Source of the DNA: Planctomycetota bacterium
GTDB taxonomy: Bacteria > Planctomycetota > Planctomycetia > Pirellulales > PALSA-1355
NCBI GenBank assembly: GCA_003389325.1
Contig: QQVE01000056.1
Span: 1 to 64,000, forward strand
Length of the DNA stretch: 64,000 bases
Direction of reading: 5' to 3'
The notes beneath the pieces were generated by a model. It saw nothing but the letters and a program-made list of their open reading frames with translations, had not been told where the DNA came from and made no database searches. Of this stretch, positions 1 to 10,989 are shown piece after piece. The position numbers were made by a program, and so were the translations under genes. Every line of letters begins with the position of its first letter. The stretch's first letter is position 1.

Positions 1-166
1 TACTGCCGTCCATGGCTTGGTCTCCGGGTCTGCGTTGTCGTCAAGCAACAACCAACCTAGAGCCAAGCCTGTTTTTTTGAGAACACCAAACGACGCTCCG
101 CTATCCCAATTACGTGGAGCTATTTAGGCGCGACAAGCCGAGCGCCGAGGTTAGGGGAGGTTCGTC
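1..166. other. Left edge and 5' region of first gene, possible terminator
   Basis: No gene is visible here. GGCTTGG at 14-20 can pair with CCAAGCC at 63-69, and a run of seven T follows at 72-78. This is a terminator-like arrangement with a long internal loop, perhaps for a gene to the left of the window. AGGGGAGG at 153-160 is the ribosome binding site of the first gene. Confidence 0.4.
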
Positions 167-2263
167 GTGTTGGCTGTCGCACTACGCCACTGTTGTCGAC
201 AAACACACCCTCGGGCACACTCTCGGGCTTGTTTTCGCATCGCCGCAACGGCGCTCTTCTTTGCGGGATGGTTGCTTTCCTCCCGGCCCTGTTTCGCCCA
301 GGCGCCGCAGGTGGCAGCGGATTGGGCCTTCACGACGTCCGTATCCCGCGAAACGCCGAAAGCTTCGTTTTCGCTCTCTTCGCAAACGGCCGAACTTCGC
401 GATTCGCTCGATCAGTTCCAACGGATGGTCAAGCACGAGCAGTGGGAAGCGGCGTTCGACACACTCAAGGAGATTTCCAAGAAATCCACGCAGCGGTATA
501 TCGATCGAGGCGATGGTGTTCTGATTCCTACCCAAGACTTGGTCCGCTCGCTGCACGCCGACCTGCCCGCCGAAGGGCGAAAAGCCTACCGGCTGTTCTA
601 TGACCCCCAGGCCACGACGCTCTGGGAGTCCGCCACAGGCGCTAAAGAACTGGAGAACCTCTCGGCGATCGTTTCGCAACATCTGATCAGTTCGGTCGGC
701 GATGCGGCGGCCGACCGACTAGGAGATTTGTACTTCGAACGCGGTGAGTTCGAGAACGCAGCGGCCGCATGGCAAGCCATCGCCGACGATTGCCCCGATA
801 GCACGATTCCCAAGGCCCAGACGCTGGTGAAGATCGCTACGGCGCTGGCCCGGGCCGGGCATTGGAATCAGTTCCGGCAGGTTGAGGCTCGCGTCGATGA
901 GGAGCATCGCGACGAGACGGTCGAGATCGGCGGAAGTACCCTGGCGGCAGCCGGGCAGATCGATCGATTGCGAGAATCGGCCCGCGAGGTCGAGACGGCG
1001 ACCTCCGACGCGGCGGTCGAGGACGTCGCGCTGCCGACCGACGCCGAGCCGAGCTGGCGATTTTCGTTTCAAAGCACGCTCGGCAAACGCGCGGCATCGA
1101 ATCCGTTTCAGTTGACCGACGTCTACGGCCGGCCGCGGGCGAACACCTTTCCCATCCCCGCGGCGGCGGACGACCAGCGCGTTTACGTGTGCTTGTTCGG
1201 CGTGGAAATGGCATTCGATCTGTCGACCGGCAAGCTGGCGTGGCGTACCGGCAAGTTGCACTTAATCAACTTCCAGCAGGCCCGGCAGGGCATCAACCCG
1301 GAGCGTTATGCCATCGCGGCGCACGAGGGCCGCGTGTGGGTCGTGGGGCGCGATCCGGACCAGGCCAACCAGCGTGGCGCTTTTCGGCTGACCGTGCTGG
1401 ATGCGGCCACCGGCAAGGAGATTTTTTCTTCCGAGCGAAGTCTTGGTTCTTGGAGCATCTTGGGCGCGCCGCTGATTCGTCGAGACACGGCTTACGTCGG
1501 AGCGCAACGTCATGGCAAGGGACGGGAGTTGTCGTTGTTGGTGCTCGATGCCGCCGACGGCAAGCTGAAGAAGACGATCGATGTGGGGGACTACGCGGTC
1601 GATCAAAACCAGGTGTACGTCGATGCGTGTGCGCAGCCCACGCTCGCCTGGCGCGGCGATCGCCTGTACCTCGACACGCATGCCGGGGCGCTAGCATCGA
1701 TCGATCCGGAAAACGGCGACCTCGATTGGGCCGTGCTGTACGAGTCACCGTCGCCGACGGCCGGACATCACTACAACTACCAACCGCATCAAAGCACGTG
1801 CACCGGACCGATCTTTGCCGACGGGCTGCTGATGGCCAAAGGCATGCGTTCGCCGCGGCTGGTCGGCATTTCGGTCGACGGCCCACAACTGGTTTGGAAT
1901 CGCCCCGTGGCCAACTCTGCGGTGTTGCTGGGAGCCGACGACCAGTGCGTCTATCTCGGCGGGGAGGAACTGACGGCCTACGACCTCGAAAACAAGAAGC
2001 TCGTGTGGGCCACGCAACTGCCCCGCGCAGCCGACTGGAGCCGTCCGCTACTGACGGCCAACCGCATCTACCAGTTCACCTCGCGGGGGATCTGTGAAGT
2101 GGATAAGAAGAACGGCGAGCTTATCCAGATTTTTCGCGGGGCCGATCTCGACGCGCTGGGGGGATCGATGTTCGTCACGCCCAAGTCGCTGGTCACGGTT
2201 TCGAACGAAGGCATCGTTGCCTATGCACTCGGCGATGCCGGGCCGCCAACTCCTGGGAACTAA
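167..2263 (+). CDS. Exported PQQ-like beta-propeller repeat protein
   Basis: A 698-residue protein starting at GTG 167, six bases after a good AGGGGAGG. Residues 1-45 form a signal peptide: a basic start, a hydrophobic stretch (IAATALFFAGWLL) and a likely cleavage site after CFA. Residues about 60-250 are helical and TPR-like. Residues 300-690 hold repeated strand motifs such as TGKLAWRTGKL, ATGKEIFSSE and DLENKKLVWATQLP, which are typical of PQQ/WD40-like propellers. These folds usually serve as binding or scaffold modules; I see no catalytic signature of a quinoprotein dehydrogenase. It is the first gene of a + strand run and lies 39 bases ahead of the SIMPL gene. An extracytoplasmic location is inferred; the substrate is unknown. 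Confidence 0.85.
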   Translation: MLAVALRHCCRQTHPRAHSRACFRIAATALFFAGWLLSSRPCFAQAPQVAADWAFTTSVSRETPKASFSLSSQTAELRDSLDQFQRMVKHEQWEAAFDTLKEISKKSTQRYIDRGDGVLIPTQDLVRSLHADLPAEGRKAYRLFYDPQATTLWESATGAKELENLSAIVSQHLISSVGDAAADRLGDLYFERGEFENAAAAWQAIADDCPDSTIPKAQTLVKIATALARAGHWNQFRQVEARVDEEHRDETVEIGGSTLAAAGQIDRLRESAREVETATSDAAVEDVALPTDAEPSWRFSFQSTLGKRAASNPFQLTDVYGRPRANTFPIPAAADDQRVYVCLFGVEMAFDLSTGKLAWRTGKLHLINFQQARQGINPERYAIAAHEGRVWVVGRDPDQANQRGAFRLTVLDAATGKEIFSSERSLGSWSILGAPLIRRDTAYVGAQRHGKGRELSLLVLDAADGKLKKTIDVGDYAVDQNQVYVDACAQPTLAWRGDRLYLDTHAGALASIDPENGDLDWAVLYESPSPTAGHHYNYQPHQSTCTGPIFADGLLMAKGMRSPRLVGISVDGPQLVWNRPVANSAVLLGADDQCVYLGGEELTAYDLENKKLVWATQLPRAADWSRPLLTANRIYQFTSRGICEVDKKNGELIQIFRGADLDALGGSMFVTPKSLVTVSNEGIVAYALGDAGPPTPGN

Positions 2264-2302
2264 ATGCACTGCCCAGACGTCCAACCAGGAGGATTCCTCC
2301 GC

Positions 2303-3178
2303 ATGAAACTCAGCACGACCTTCGTCTGCCTGATCTTGGTCCTCGGCGTCCTGCCGCTGCGGGCGGCTGCACAAGCGGCCGCCGGCAACGGCACGAGCGA
2401 CGGAATCTCCGTCTACGGGTTGGGCGAGCTGGGGGTCGAGCCCAACTGCGTCGAGATTGACTTGAGCATCTCGGGTCTCGCCGAGCTGCCGGGCGACGCT
2501 CTGGTCAAGTATCGCGATGCGAAGAGTCAATTGCTCGAGTCGCTCGACAAGCTGAAACTCGACAAGCTGGAAACCGAGGAGGTGGGACTCAGCATTTCGG
2601 CGGCCACTTCGCCCGAGGAACAGCAACGCATCCTGCAGGGCATGCCGCAGGCCCAGGCCAAACCTCAGATCGAGGTTTCCAGCGTGATGCGGTTGAAGCT
2701 GAACGACATTCGCGGAGTGCGGCCCGAAGAGTTGCTGCAAACGATCGGACGGCTGCTCGACGTGGCCCAGGATGCCGGCGTCGGGGTGGGGCTTTCGCCG
2801 ACCGAGATGGTCAACGCCATTCGGCGCGGGCAATACGGCAACCAGCAGCTTCCCATCCGGTTCGTCGTGGCCGATCTGGCTCAACTGCGCGAGAAAGCCT
2901 ACGAGAAGGCAGTGGAAGATGCCCGCGACCGCGCTGCCCGGCTGGCCAGGCTCAATCGCGTCAAGCTCGGGGCAACGCTCGCGGTGCACGAAGTGCTCGT
3001 AGCAGGCGATCAACCTACCGTACAGCACGTGACCAACTTCGGGCAACAAGCACCGCCTCCGCACGTGGCCGAAGGCCCGCGGGTTGTGTCTTCGTCGCTG
3101 ACCGATATTCCCGTGCAGGTCAAATTACTCGTGCGGTTTGCAATCGAGCCGCTCGATCCGGCCACGGCCCGGAAATAG
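2303..3178 (+). CDS. SIMPL domain (DUF541) exported protein
   Basis: A 291-residue protein. I chose ATG 2303 because AGGAGG at 2288-2293 sits at the right distance; the frame is open to 2264, but that start lacks a ribosome binding site. Residues 1-25 are a signal peptide ending in RAAAQA. The rest matches the SIMPL/DUF541 layout: an early GISVYGLGELGVEP strand, a central helical part with LVKYRDAKSQLLESL, and a late AYEKAVEDARDRAARLARL helix followed by PVQVKLLVRFAIE. SIMPL proteins are periplasmic or outer-membrane-associated proteins of poorly defined function, reported in oxidative-stress and immune-signalling contexts. It is followed 17 bases later by the next exported protein. Confidence 0.85.
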   Translation: MKLSTTFVCLILVLGVLPLRAAAQAAAGNGTSDGISVYGLGELGVEPNCVEIDLSISGLAELPGDALVKYRDAKSQLLESLDKLKLDKLETEEVGLSISAATSPEEQQRILQGMPQAQAKPQIEVSSVMRLKLNDIRGVRPEELLQTIGRLLDVAQDAGVGVGLSPTEMVNAIRRGQYGNQQLPIRFVVADLAQLREKAYEKAVEDARDRAARLARLNRVKLGATLAVHEVLVAGDQPTVQHVTNFGQQAPPPHVAEGPRVVSSSLTDIPVQVKLLVRFAIEPLDPATARK

Positions 3179-3195
3179 GGCTCAGGAGAGATCAC

Positions 3196-4296
3196 GTGCG
3201 ACACGCTCCAGAACGCTTCTCTGCCGCCGGCCGCATCAGCCGGCGCCGCCTGCTTGCCGGCGTGCCGGCAGCCGTTTTGTCGCTGTCGGTGCCGATGGCC
3301 GTGCGCCGGGCCTGGGCCATCGAGGAGGTGATGCCCAAGCACATCAATGCCGACACGCTCAAGGCCGTGCGTGCCGGTCTGGATTACCTGGCCCGTACGC
3401 AGCAGGACGACGGCAGTTGGAGCACCGATGACGGCGGACAGGCTTATCCGGTGGCCATTACGGGCCTGGCAGGCACGGCGCTCTTGGCCGGCGGCAACAC
3501 GCCCACGCGCGGTCGCTACGCCCAGCAAGTCGAGAAGGCCGTGCGGTACCTGTTGAACTGCTCGACCGAGTCGGGGCTGATCACCGGTCCGACGCAGGAA
3601 AGCGGCCGGCCGATGCACGGTCACGGATTTGCGCTGATGTTCCTGGCGCTGGCCTACGGGGCCGAGAGCAATCCCGCGATGCGCGAGCGCACGAAGCGCG
3701 TCATCGACAAGGCGGTGGAGCTCACCGCGCAGGGTCAAAGTGCCGACGGCGGTTGGACCTACACGCCCGGGGCGGGCGACGAAGGTTCGGTTACGGTCAC
3801 GCAGGTGCAAGCTCTGCGGGCCGCGCACAATGCCGGCTTAGGCGTGCCGCGCGGAACGATTGCCCAGGCGGTGCAATATATCGAAAAGTGCAGCACGCCC
3901 GAGGGCGGTATTTGCTATTCGCTGCGGAGCCGCACCGGTCCGCGATTGCCGATCTCGGCCGCCGCCGTGGCCACGCTTTACAACGCCGGACAATACGACG
4001 CGCCGGTGGCCAACCGCTGCCTCGAGTATGTCTGGCAGCACTTCGAGGACGGCAACGCGGCTCGCCGCGGCGGACACGACTTCTATTGCCACTTGTACGC
4101 GTCGCAAGCCTTTTACATGGCCGGCGACAAGTACTGGGACGTTTACTTTCCGGCCGCACGCGACCGCTTCATCGAGCAACAAAACAAGAGCGAGGGCTAC
4201 TGGCAGGGCGACGGGATCGGCAAGGCCTACGGCACCGCCATCGCATGTATCATCCTGCAACTGCCGTACAAGTACCTACCCGTTTATCAACGCTAG
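3196..4296 (+). CDS. Tat-exported prenyltransferase/squalene-oxidase-like repeat protein
   Basis: 366 residues from GTG 3196, with AGGAGA 11 bases upstream. A twin-arginine signal (ISRRRLLAG, then a hydrophobic stretch to RRAWA) marks export of a folded protein. The mature part is an alpha/alpha toroid of the terpenoid-cyclase/prenyltransferase-repeat class, with repeated QW-like units: TQQDDGSWSTDDGGQAYP, SADGGWTYTPGAGDEGS and FYCHLYASQAFYM. I do not see a DxDD-type catalytic motif, so enzymatic cyclase activity is not supported. Planctomycetes carry many such exported repeat proteins of unknown role. It sits directly before the MoxR ATPase gene. Another member of this fold is at 49895-51553. 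Confidence 0.85.
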   Translation: MRHAPERFSAAGRISRRRLLAGVPAAVLSLSVPMAVRRAWAIEEVMPKHINADTLKAVRAGLDYLARTQQDDGSWSTDDGGQAYPVAITGLAGTALLAGGNTPTRGRYAQQVEKAVRYLLNCSTESGLITGPTQESGRPMHGHGFALMFLALAYGAESNPAMRERTKRVIDKAVELTAQGQSADGGWTYTPGAGDEGSVTVTQVQALRAAHNAGLGVPRGTIAQAVQYIEKCSTPEGGICYSLRSRTGPRLPISAAAVATLYNAGQYDAPVANRCLEYVWQHFEDGNAARRGGHDFYCHLYASQAFYMAGDKYWDVYFPAARDRFIEQQNKSEGYWQGDGIGKAYGTAIACIILQLPYKYLPVYQR

Positions 4297-4307
4297 CGAG
4301 GACTTCC

Positions 4308-5357
<1,050 letters not shown>

Positions 5358-6269
5358 GGTCCTGGCGCGCATTTCGAGTTTATCCCTGCGCGCTCGGCAA
5401 GTGGTCGAAGGCACGATCTCCGGTCTGCACCGCAGCCCCTTCCACGGGTTCAACGTGGAGTTTGCCGAGTACCGCGAGTATTCGCCCGGCGACGATCTGC
5501 GTCGGCTCGATTGGCGCGTGCTGGGACGCACCGACCGGTTCTACGTCAAACAGTACGAAGAAGAGAGCAACCTGCGGGCCACGCTGGTGCTCGATTGCAG
5601 CGGGTCGATGCGCTATGGTTCGCGCGCGCTGAGCAAGTTTCACTACGCAGCCACCGCCGCGGCGTCGCTGGCCACGCTGCTGGTCGAGCAGCAGGACCCA
5701 GTCGGCCTGGCGCTGTTCGACAACGAGGCCCGCGAAGTGCTGCCGCCGGCCGCAACCCAAGCTCAGTTGGCTCGCATCATCGGCCTGCTGGAAAACGCCC
5801 AACCCAACCGCGAGACCGAACTGGGCAGCGTGCTGCTGACGCTCAGCGAGCAGGTCAAGAAGCGCGGGCTGGTCGTCGTGTTCTCTGATTTGCTCACCGA
5901 CTTGGATGCCTTCTACGACGGCATGCGGCGGCTGATGTATCGCGGGCACGAGATCGTCGTGTTTCACGTGCTCGATCCCGATGAGCTGGAGCTGCCCTTT
6001 AACGATCTGGTGATGTTTCGCGACATCGAGGGTAACGAAGAGCTGTTGGCCGAGCCTTGGGCGTTTCGGAAATCGTACCAAGAGGCGATGCAGACGTTCC
6101 TCTCCGAAGTCCGCTCCGGTTGCGGCGACCGGGGGATCGACTATGTCTTTCTGCGCACCGATCAGCCGCTGGCGGACATGCTTTCGCACTACCTGCACTC
6201 GCGCGACCGGCGCAAGCACCTGGCTCCGAGGGGACAATGACGCCGATGGCTCGCGCTGGGCTGTGAAAC

Positions 6270-8507
6270 ATGGAAACGCTCACCTTTCTCAATTCGCCGC
6301 TGTTGTGGGGCGGGCTGCTGGCCGGCATCCCGATCCTGATTCACTTGCTCTATCGCCGGCAGTATCGCCGCATCGATTGGGCCCCGATGCGCTACCTCAA
6401 GCTTTCCATCCAGCGCAACCGCCGCCGCATCCGCATCGAGCAGCTACTGTTGCTGTTGCTGAGAATGGCCGCCGTCGTGCTGCTCTTTTTTCTGGTCTCC
6501 CGGCCGGTGATGCATGCCGAGGGACTTTCGCGCTGGTTGGGCACCAGCAGCCGCACCAACCGTATCGTCGTGCTCGACGACTCCTTGTCGATGGGCTACG
6601 CCGAGCAGGGCACCTCGGCTCTCCAACGCGGACAGGACGTGCTGGCCGAATTGTTGCCAACCTTCGGGGCGAAGGATGCGTTTACGCTGGTGCTGGCGTC
6701 GGCTCCCACCGAGCCGGTGGTCCGCGAGGTGGAGCTCGAGAACGTGGACGACCTCGTGGCGATGGTGCGCGGCGTGCGCCGCACCGAAGTGCTCTCGGCG
6801 TGGGAGACTATTCTCGGTTCCGTCGATGAGTTGATGGCCAGCGGTTCGTATCCCATGTACGAGGTCACGCTGGTGACTGATCTGCGCCGCGCGGGCTGGG
6901 AGGATCGCGTGCAAGAGCTCGGCAATCGCTGGGCGGGAAGCCACGCGCGGCTGCGGGTCTTCGACGTGGGCACGGTCGCCACCGACAACGTGGCGCTGCC
7001 CAGCCTGGAGCAGGTCGATCGCGTGGCCCTGGTCGGCTCGCCGACTCGCTTTACGGCCGAGATCGTCAACGACTCCGGCGGCCAATTGGCGGGGCTAGAA
7101 GCCAATTTTATCGTCGACGGCAAGGCCAGCCTGGTGCGCGTGCCGGACATCGCCGCCGGCGAGAGCATTCGACTGCCGCTCTCGGCCACGTTCCAGGAGG
7201 CCGGCCAGCACGACGTCGCTTTTGAATTGCCAGAGGATCCTTTGCCGGGCGACAATCGCCGCTCGACCGTCGTCGACGTGCGGCAAAGCATGATGGTCAA
7301 GATTGTCGACGGTGAGCCTGGAAGTGAGCCGCTGTCCGGCGAGTCAGACTTCCTGGCGCTCGCGCTTTCGCTGGCAGGAGACGCGTCCGATGCGTTTCGC
7401 GTCGAGGTCGTCACCGACTCGGAATGGGTTTCCACGCCCGCGGGCAATCCCGATGTGCTCATCCTGGCCGGCGTTCCGCATATCGCGGCCGAGCAGGCAG
7501 AACTCGTCGCCGAACAAGTGGCCGCCGGCACCGGGGCAATGATCTTTCTGGCCGATCAGGTCGATCCGGACAATTACAACCAGGTGCTCTACAAGAATGG
7601 CAACGGTCTGCTCCCTGCGGAGTTGGTCACCACCGACGAGGCGGAATTCTCCGGGCTCACCATCGACGCGACCGAGGGATCGCCGCTCGATGCCTTAGCG
7701 CAGTTGAGCCCTGCGGCACTGGCACGCGTGAAAATTCGCAAGACGTACGAGGTCAAGTTACCGCAAGCGGCTGACGCCCCACCTGCGCTTACTACCGGTC
7801 CGCCCGAGCCGCAGCCAGTGGCCCCGTCGCCCGAGGCGGTCGAGGGGGTCCACGTATTGGCCCGTTGGAACAATCCTGCGGCGACTCCGGCCGTGGTGCA
7901 GAAGGTGTACGGTGACGGCAACGTGCTGCTGTGGACCGTGGCCGCCGATCGCAGTTGGAGCGATTGGCCCACCGAGGCCAGCTACGTCTTGGCGGTCCGC
8001 GAAGCGGCAAGGGCCATTGCTCGTAGCGATGCTCGCTTCCGCGCCTTTACGGCCGGTCAGTCGCTCAGCGTCCTCGTGCCGGCCTCGCACAATATCACCC
8101 TGCCTTCGGTCGAGACACCCGGCGGCGGCGACCCGGTGAAGCTGGTTGTATCCAAGCCGACTCTCGATGGACCGACGGCCGCACAGTCTCCCCAGGAAAT
8201 CGACTACGGCGACACGCGACGGGCCGGGCTCTACACGATGTCATGGCACGACTCGGTCTCGGGCGACATGACCCAGGAGTTTGCCGTGAATCCCGATGCG
8301 CGCGAGAGCCGGCTCGAGCGGATGAGCTTGGACGAGTTCGACGAGTTGTGGGGAGCCCTCGAGCCAGAGGTGGTTTCGGTCGGTGCCGAAAGCGATACCT
8401 CGCTGGCCGTGCGCGGCCGCGAGATTTGGCGCACCTTTGCTCTCGGGCTGTTCGGCTTGTTGGTATTCGAGGCCTGTTTCGCCCGCTGGACGGGTCGACA
8501 ACGGTAA
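6270..8507 (+). CDS. BatA-like membrane protein with VWA domain
   Basis: 745 residues. The N-terminus (residues 1-80) matches the aerotolerance regulator BatA N-terminal domain: FLNSPLLWGGLLAGIPILIHLL, an RR-rich cytoplasmic loop, and a second membrane helix LLLLLLRMAAVVLLFFL. A VWA domain follows with the MIDAS motif DDSLS (103-107). The middle is beta-rich and extracytoplasmic, with a proline-rich segment near residues 505-525. A last membrane helix (ALGLFGLLVFEACFA) lies close to the C-terminus. It is a plausible membrane partner of the MoxR/DUF58 pair just upstream. The Bat name comes from an aerotolerance locus; its role here is inferred by context only. Confidence 0.9.
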   Translation: METLTFLNSPLLWGGLLAGIPILIHLLYRRQYRRIDWAPMRYLKLSIQRNRRRIRIEQLLLLLLRMAAVVLLFFLVSRPVMHAEGLSRWLGTSSRTNRIVVLDDSLSMGYAEQGTSALQRGQDVLAELLPTFGAKDAFTLVLASAPTEPVVREVELENVDDLVAMVRGVRRTEVLSAWETILGSVDELMASGSYPMYEVTLVTDLRRAGWEDRVQELGNRWAGSHARLRVFDVGTVATDNVALPSLEQVDRVALVGSPTRFTAEIVNDSGGQLAGLEANFIVDGKASLVRVPDIAAGESIRLPLSATFQEAGQHDVAFELPEDPLPGDNRRSTVVDVRQSMMVKIVDGEPGSEPLSGESDFLALALSLAGDASDAFRVEVVTDSEWVSTPAGNPDVLILAGVPHIAAEQAELVAEQVAAGTGAMIFLADQVDPDNYNQVLYKNGNGLLPAELVTTDEAEFSGLTIDATEGSPLDALAQLSPAALARVKIRKTYEVKLPQAADAPPALTTGPPEPQPVAPSPEAVEGVHVLARWNNPAATPAVVQKVYGDGNVLLWTVAADRSWSDWPTEASYVLAVREAARAIARSDARFRAFTAGQSLSVLVPASHNITLPSVETPGGGDPVKLVVSKPTLDGPTAAQSPQEIDYGDTRRAGLYTMSWHDSVSGDMTQEFAVNPDARESRLERMSLDEFDELWGALEPEVVSVGAESDTSLAVRGREIWRTFALGLFGLLVFEACFARWTGRQR

Positions 8508-8523
8508 CGATTATGGTGCATTG

Positions 8524-10965
8524 ATGTCCGAGTTCTTGCGATGGATTCTGGGACTGCGACAGGCGCCCGAGTGGGCGGACGCCGGCTCGTCGTGGCATCT
8601 CCAGTTGAACTCGCTGCCGCAGGGTCCCTGGGCCGTCTTGTACGTGGCACTGGCCATCGCCTGCGTCGTGGGCGTGTACTACCTGTACAAGAGCGAAGTC
8701 AGCACGGTGGGCCCCCGGCTGCGACTGCTGCTGGTCACGGTGCGCACGCTGGTATTGACCTGTGTCGCGTTGATGCTGTTGGAGCTCGTGCTGGTGGTCA
8801 CCAAGCGCGAGGAGATTCCCTCGCGACTGATTATGCTGGTCGATACCTCCCAGAGCATGGGACTCAACGACCCGTACGCCGACGATGCCGCCCAATCGCA
8901 GTTGGCCCGCAAGCTCGAGTTGGACGACGTTACCGCGTTGCGCAGTCAGCCGCGTTTGGAGCTGGCGCGCCGGGCGCTTGCGCAGATTCGCGACGAGCTC
9001 GCCGACGGGCGCGAGGTGGCGGTCTACGGGTTTGCCGACGAATCGGCGGCGATGACGCCCGACGAGTTGGCCTCGGCCGCACCCGGCGGCTCGGAGACGG
9101 CCATCGGCGCGGCGCTGGCAGCGGCACTGGCCGAGCATCGCGGACAGCCGCTCGCCGGCATCCTGTTGGCCAGCGACGGCAACTCCAACGCCGGCGAAGA
9201 TCCGCGCAAAGTCGCCGAGCAGGCCGGCAGCGAGGGCGTGCCGATCGTGTCGCTGGCCGTGGCCACCCTCGAGGGTCCCAGCAATGCCCGGTTGGGCGCG
9301 ATCGAGGCCGACCCCGTCGTGTTTGCCAAGGACGAAACCACCATCAACGTGCTCGTCGAAGGCCACGGGCTGAAGGATCGCACAGGCTCGGTCGTGCTCG
9401 AACGTCGCGAAGACGCCGTCTGGAACGAAGTCGGCCGCGAGGAGATCACGTTCGATTCCGACAAGTCGAGCAAGCGGGCCAGCTTCCGCATCACGCCTGA
9501 GAAGATCGGCGAGATGGACTTTCGCGCCCGCATTGAGGACGTGGGCACCGAGTTGACCGAGGCCGACAACGTGGCGGCGCACTCGATGAAAGTCGTGCGG
9601 CAGCAGATTCGCGTGCTGTTGATTGCAGGCTCGCCCTCGTTTGAAGTGCAGTTCCTGCGCAATGCACTCCTGCGCGATACGGGGCTGGAGTTCGCCTGCT
9701 GGCTGCAGACGGCCGGCTCCGGCTACGAGCAGATGGGCACACACCCGATTCGCCGCCTACCGGTCAATCGCGAGGAACTCGAGCACTACGACGTCATCAT
9801 CCTGTTCGATCCCGACATGAAGGAGCTGGGGCCGGCCTGGCCGAATTTGCTCACGCAGTTCGTTGGCACCGCCGGTGGCGGGCTGGTCTATGTCGCGGGC
9901 GAACTGCACACGCGCAATCTTTTCAACGGCGTTGTGACCGGGCCGGCCGACGAGTCGGGAAGCACGGTCGACAACAGTTGGCTGCGGATGTTACCGGTGG
10001 CGGCCGATTCCGGGCTGTATCGCTCGAACGTGGAAGTGTCGCTCAGCGCTCAACAGCCTTTCAACCTCGAGTTGACGATGGAGGGTTCGCTGGACCAGGT
10101 GTTTCAGTTCGACGTAGACCCGGCCCGCAATCGCGAGGTGTTGGCCAGCCTGCCGGGCATGTACTGGCACTTTCCGGTCACCCGGGCCAAGCCAGGCGCA
10201 ACCGTGTTGGCGCGGCACGGTGATCCCCGCATGCGCAACGCTCACGGCCGGCACGTGCTATTTGCCATGCATCGCTACGGTCCGGGGCGAACCGTGTTCG
10301 TCGGCTTCGATGCCACGTACCGCTGGCGTTACCTGCACGAAGAGTATTTCGATGGCTTCTGGGCTCGGCTGATCGATCGCGTGGGCCGCAACAAGGCCTT
10401 GGGAGGACGCTACCCATTCACGCTGGTGACCGATCGCGCCGACTACCGCACCGGCGACCAGGTGACGATTCGAGCCCGGGCGGCCGACAGCGGCGACGGC
10501 TCGGCTATCGTCGCCGATCTACGGGGCGAGCTCGAGTTGGCCGGCCAGCCGCCCCAGCCGATCGAAATGACACCGGTACCGAATCAATTGGGCGTGGCCG
10601 AATACTCGTTCACGGCCAACGAGACCGGCGTTTACAGCGTGCGCGTGTTGCCGGGCAACGTGGCCGCCAGCGGCGATGCTGCCGTGCGCCCGGCGACGCT
10701 GAACATTCGCGTCGAGCCCGCCACGAGCGAGCTCGATCGTCCCAAGCTCGATCGAGCGCTGCTGGAAGACGTCGCTCGGGCCAGCGAGGGCGGCGTATTC
10801 TCGCTGGTCGATTACGAGCAGGTGCCGGATGCGTTCGACGTCAAACAGGTCGGGCGGCAATTGGAGTATCGCGACGAATTGTGGGATGCACCCATCATCT
10901 TCGGCAGCCTGATGCTGCTGCTCACGCTCGAGTGGGTGCTGCGCAAACGCGCGCGGATGGCTTGA
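8524..10965 (+). CDS. VWA membrane protein with glutamine-amidotransferase-like segment
   Basis: I take ATG 8524 as start, giving 813 residues; the open frame extends further upstream but overlaps the previous gene. Membrane helices lie at about 38-56 and 68-92, followed by a VWA domain with MIDAS DTSQS (107-111). Around residues 360-470, the stretch VLLIAGSPSFEVQFLRNAL, DVIILFDPDMKEL, TAGGGLVYVAGE resembles the class I amidotransferase-like domain found in this protein family. I cannot see a clear catalytic Cys-His-Glu triad, so enzymatic activity is doubtful. A C-terminal membrane helix (FGSLMLLLTLEWVL) ends in a basic tail. It is the second VWA protein of the MoxR cluster. Confidence 0.88.
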   Translation: MSEFLRWILGLRQAPEWADAGSSWHLQLNSLPQGPWAVLYVALAIACVVGVYYLYKSEVSTVGPRLRLLLVTVRTLVLTCVALMLLELVLVVTKREEIPSRLIMLVDTSQSMGLNDPYADDAAQSQLARKLELDDVTALRSQPRLELARRALAQIRDELADGREVAVYGFADESAAMTPDELASAAPGGSETAIGAALAAALAEHRGQPLAGILLASDGNSNAGEDPRKVAEQAGSEGVPIVSLAVATLEGPSNARLGAIEADPVVFAKDETTINVLVEGHGLKDRTGSVVLERREDAVWNEVGREEITFDSDKSSKRASFRITPEKIGEMDFRARIEDVGTELTEADNVAAHSMKVVRQQIRVLLIAGSPSFEVQFLRNALLRDTGLEFACWLQTAGSGYEQMGTHPIRRLPVNREELEHYDVIILFDPDMKELGPAWPNLLTQFVGTAGGGLVYVAGELHTRNLFNGVVTGPADESGSTVDNSWLRMLPVAADSGLYRSNVEVSLSAQQPFNLELTMEGSLDQVFQFDVDPARNREVLASLPGMYWHFPVTRAKPGATVLARHGDPRMRNAHGRHVLFAMHRYGPGRTVFVGFDATYRWRYLHEEYFDGFWARLIDRVGRNKALGGRYPFTLVTDRADYRTGDQVTIRARAADSGDGSAIVADLRGELELAGQPPQPIEMTPVPNQLGVAEYSFTANETGVYSVRVLPGNVAASGDAAVRPATLNIRVEPATSELDRPKLDRALLEDVARASEGGVFSLVDYEQVPDAFDVKQVGRQLEYRDELWDAPIIFGSLMLLLTLEWVLRKRARMA

Positions 10966-10989
10966 TAGGGTCCTGGACAACGAAATCGT

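Noticed and set aside
8095..9744. 549-codon - strand open frame opposite the VWA genes
   Set aside because: GC-driven shadow of the real + strand genes; Arg/Ala/Pro-rich and without any domain or ribosome site.
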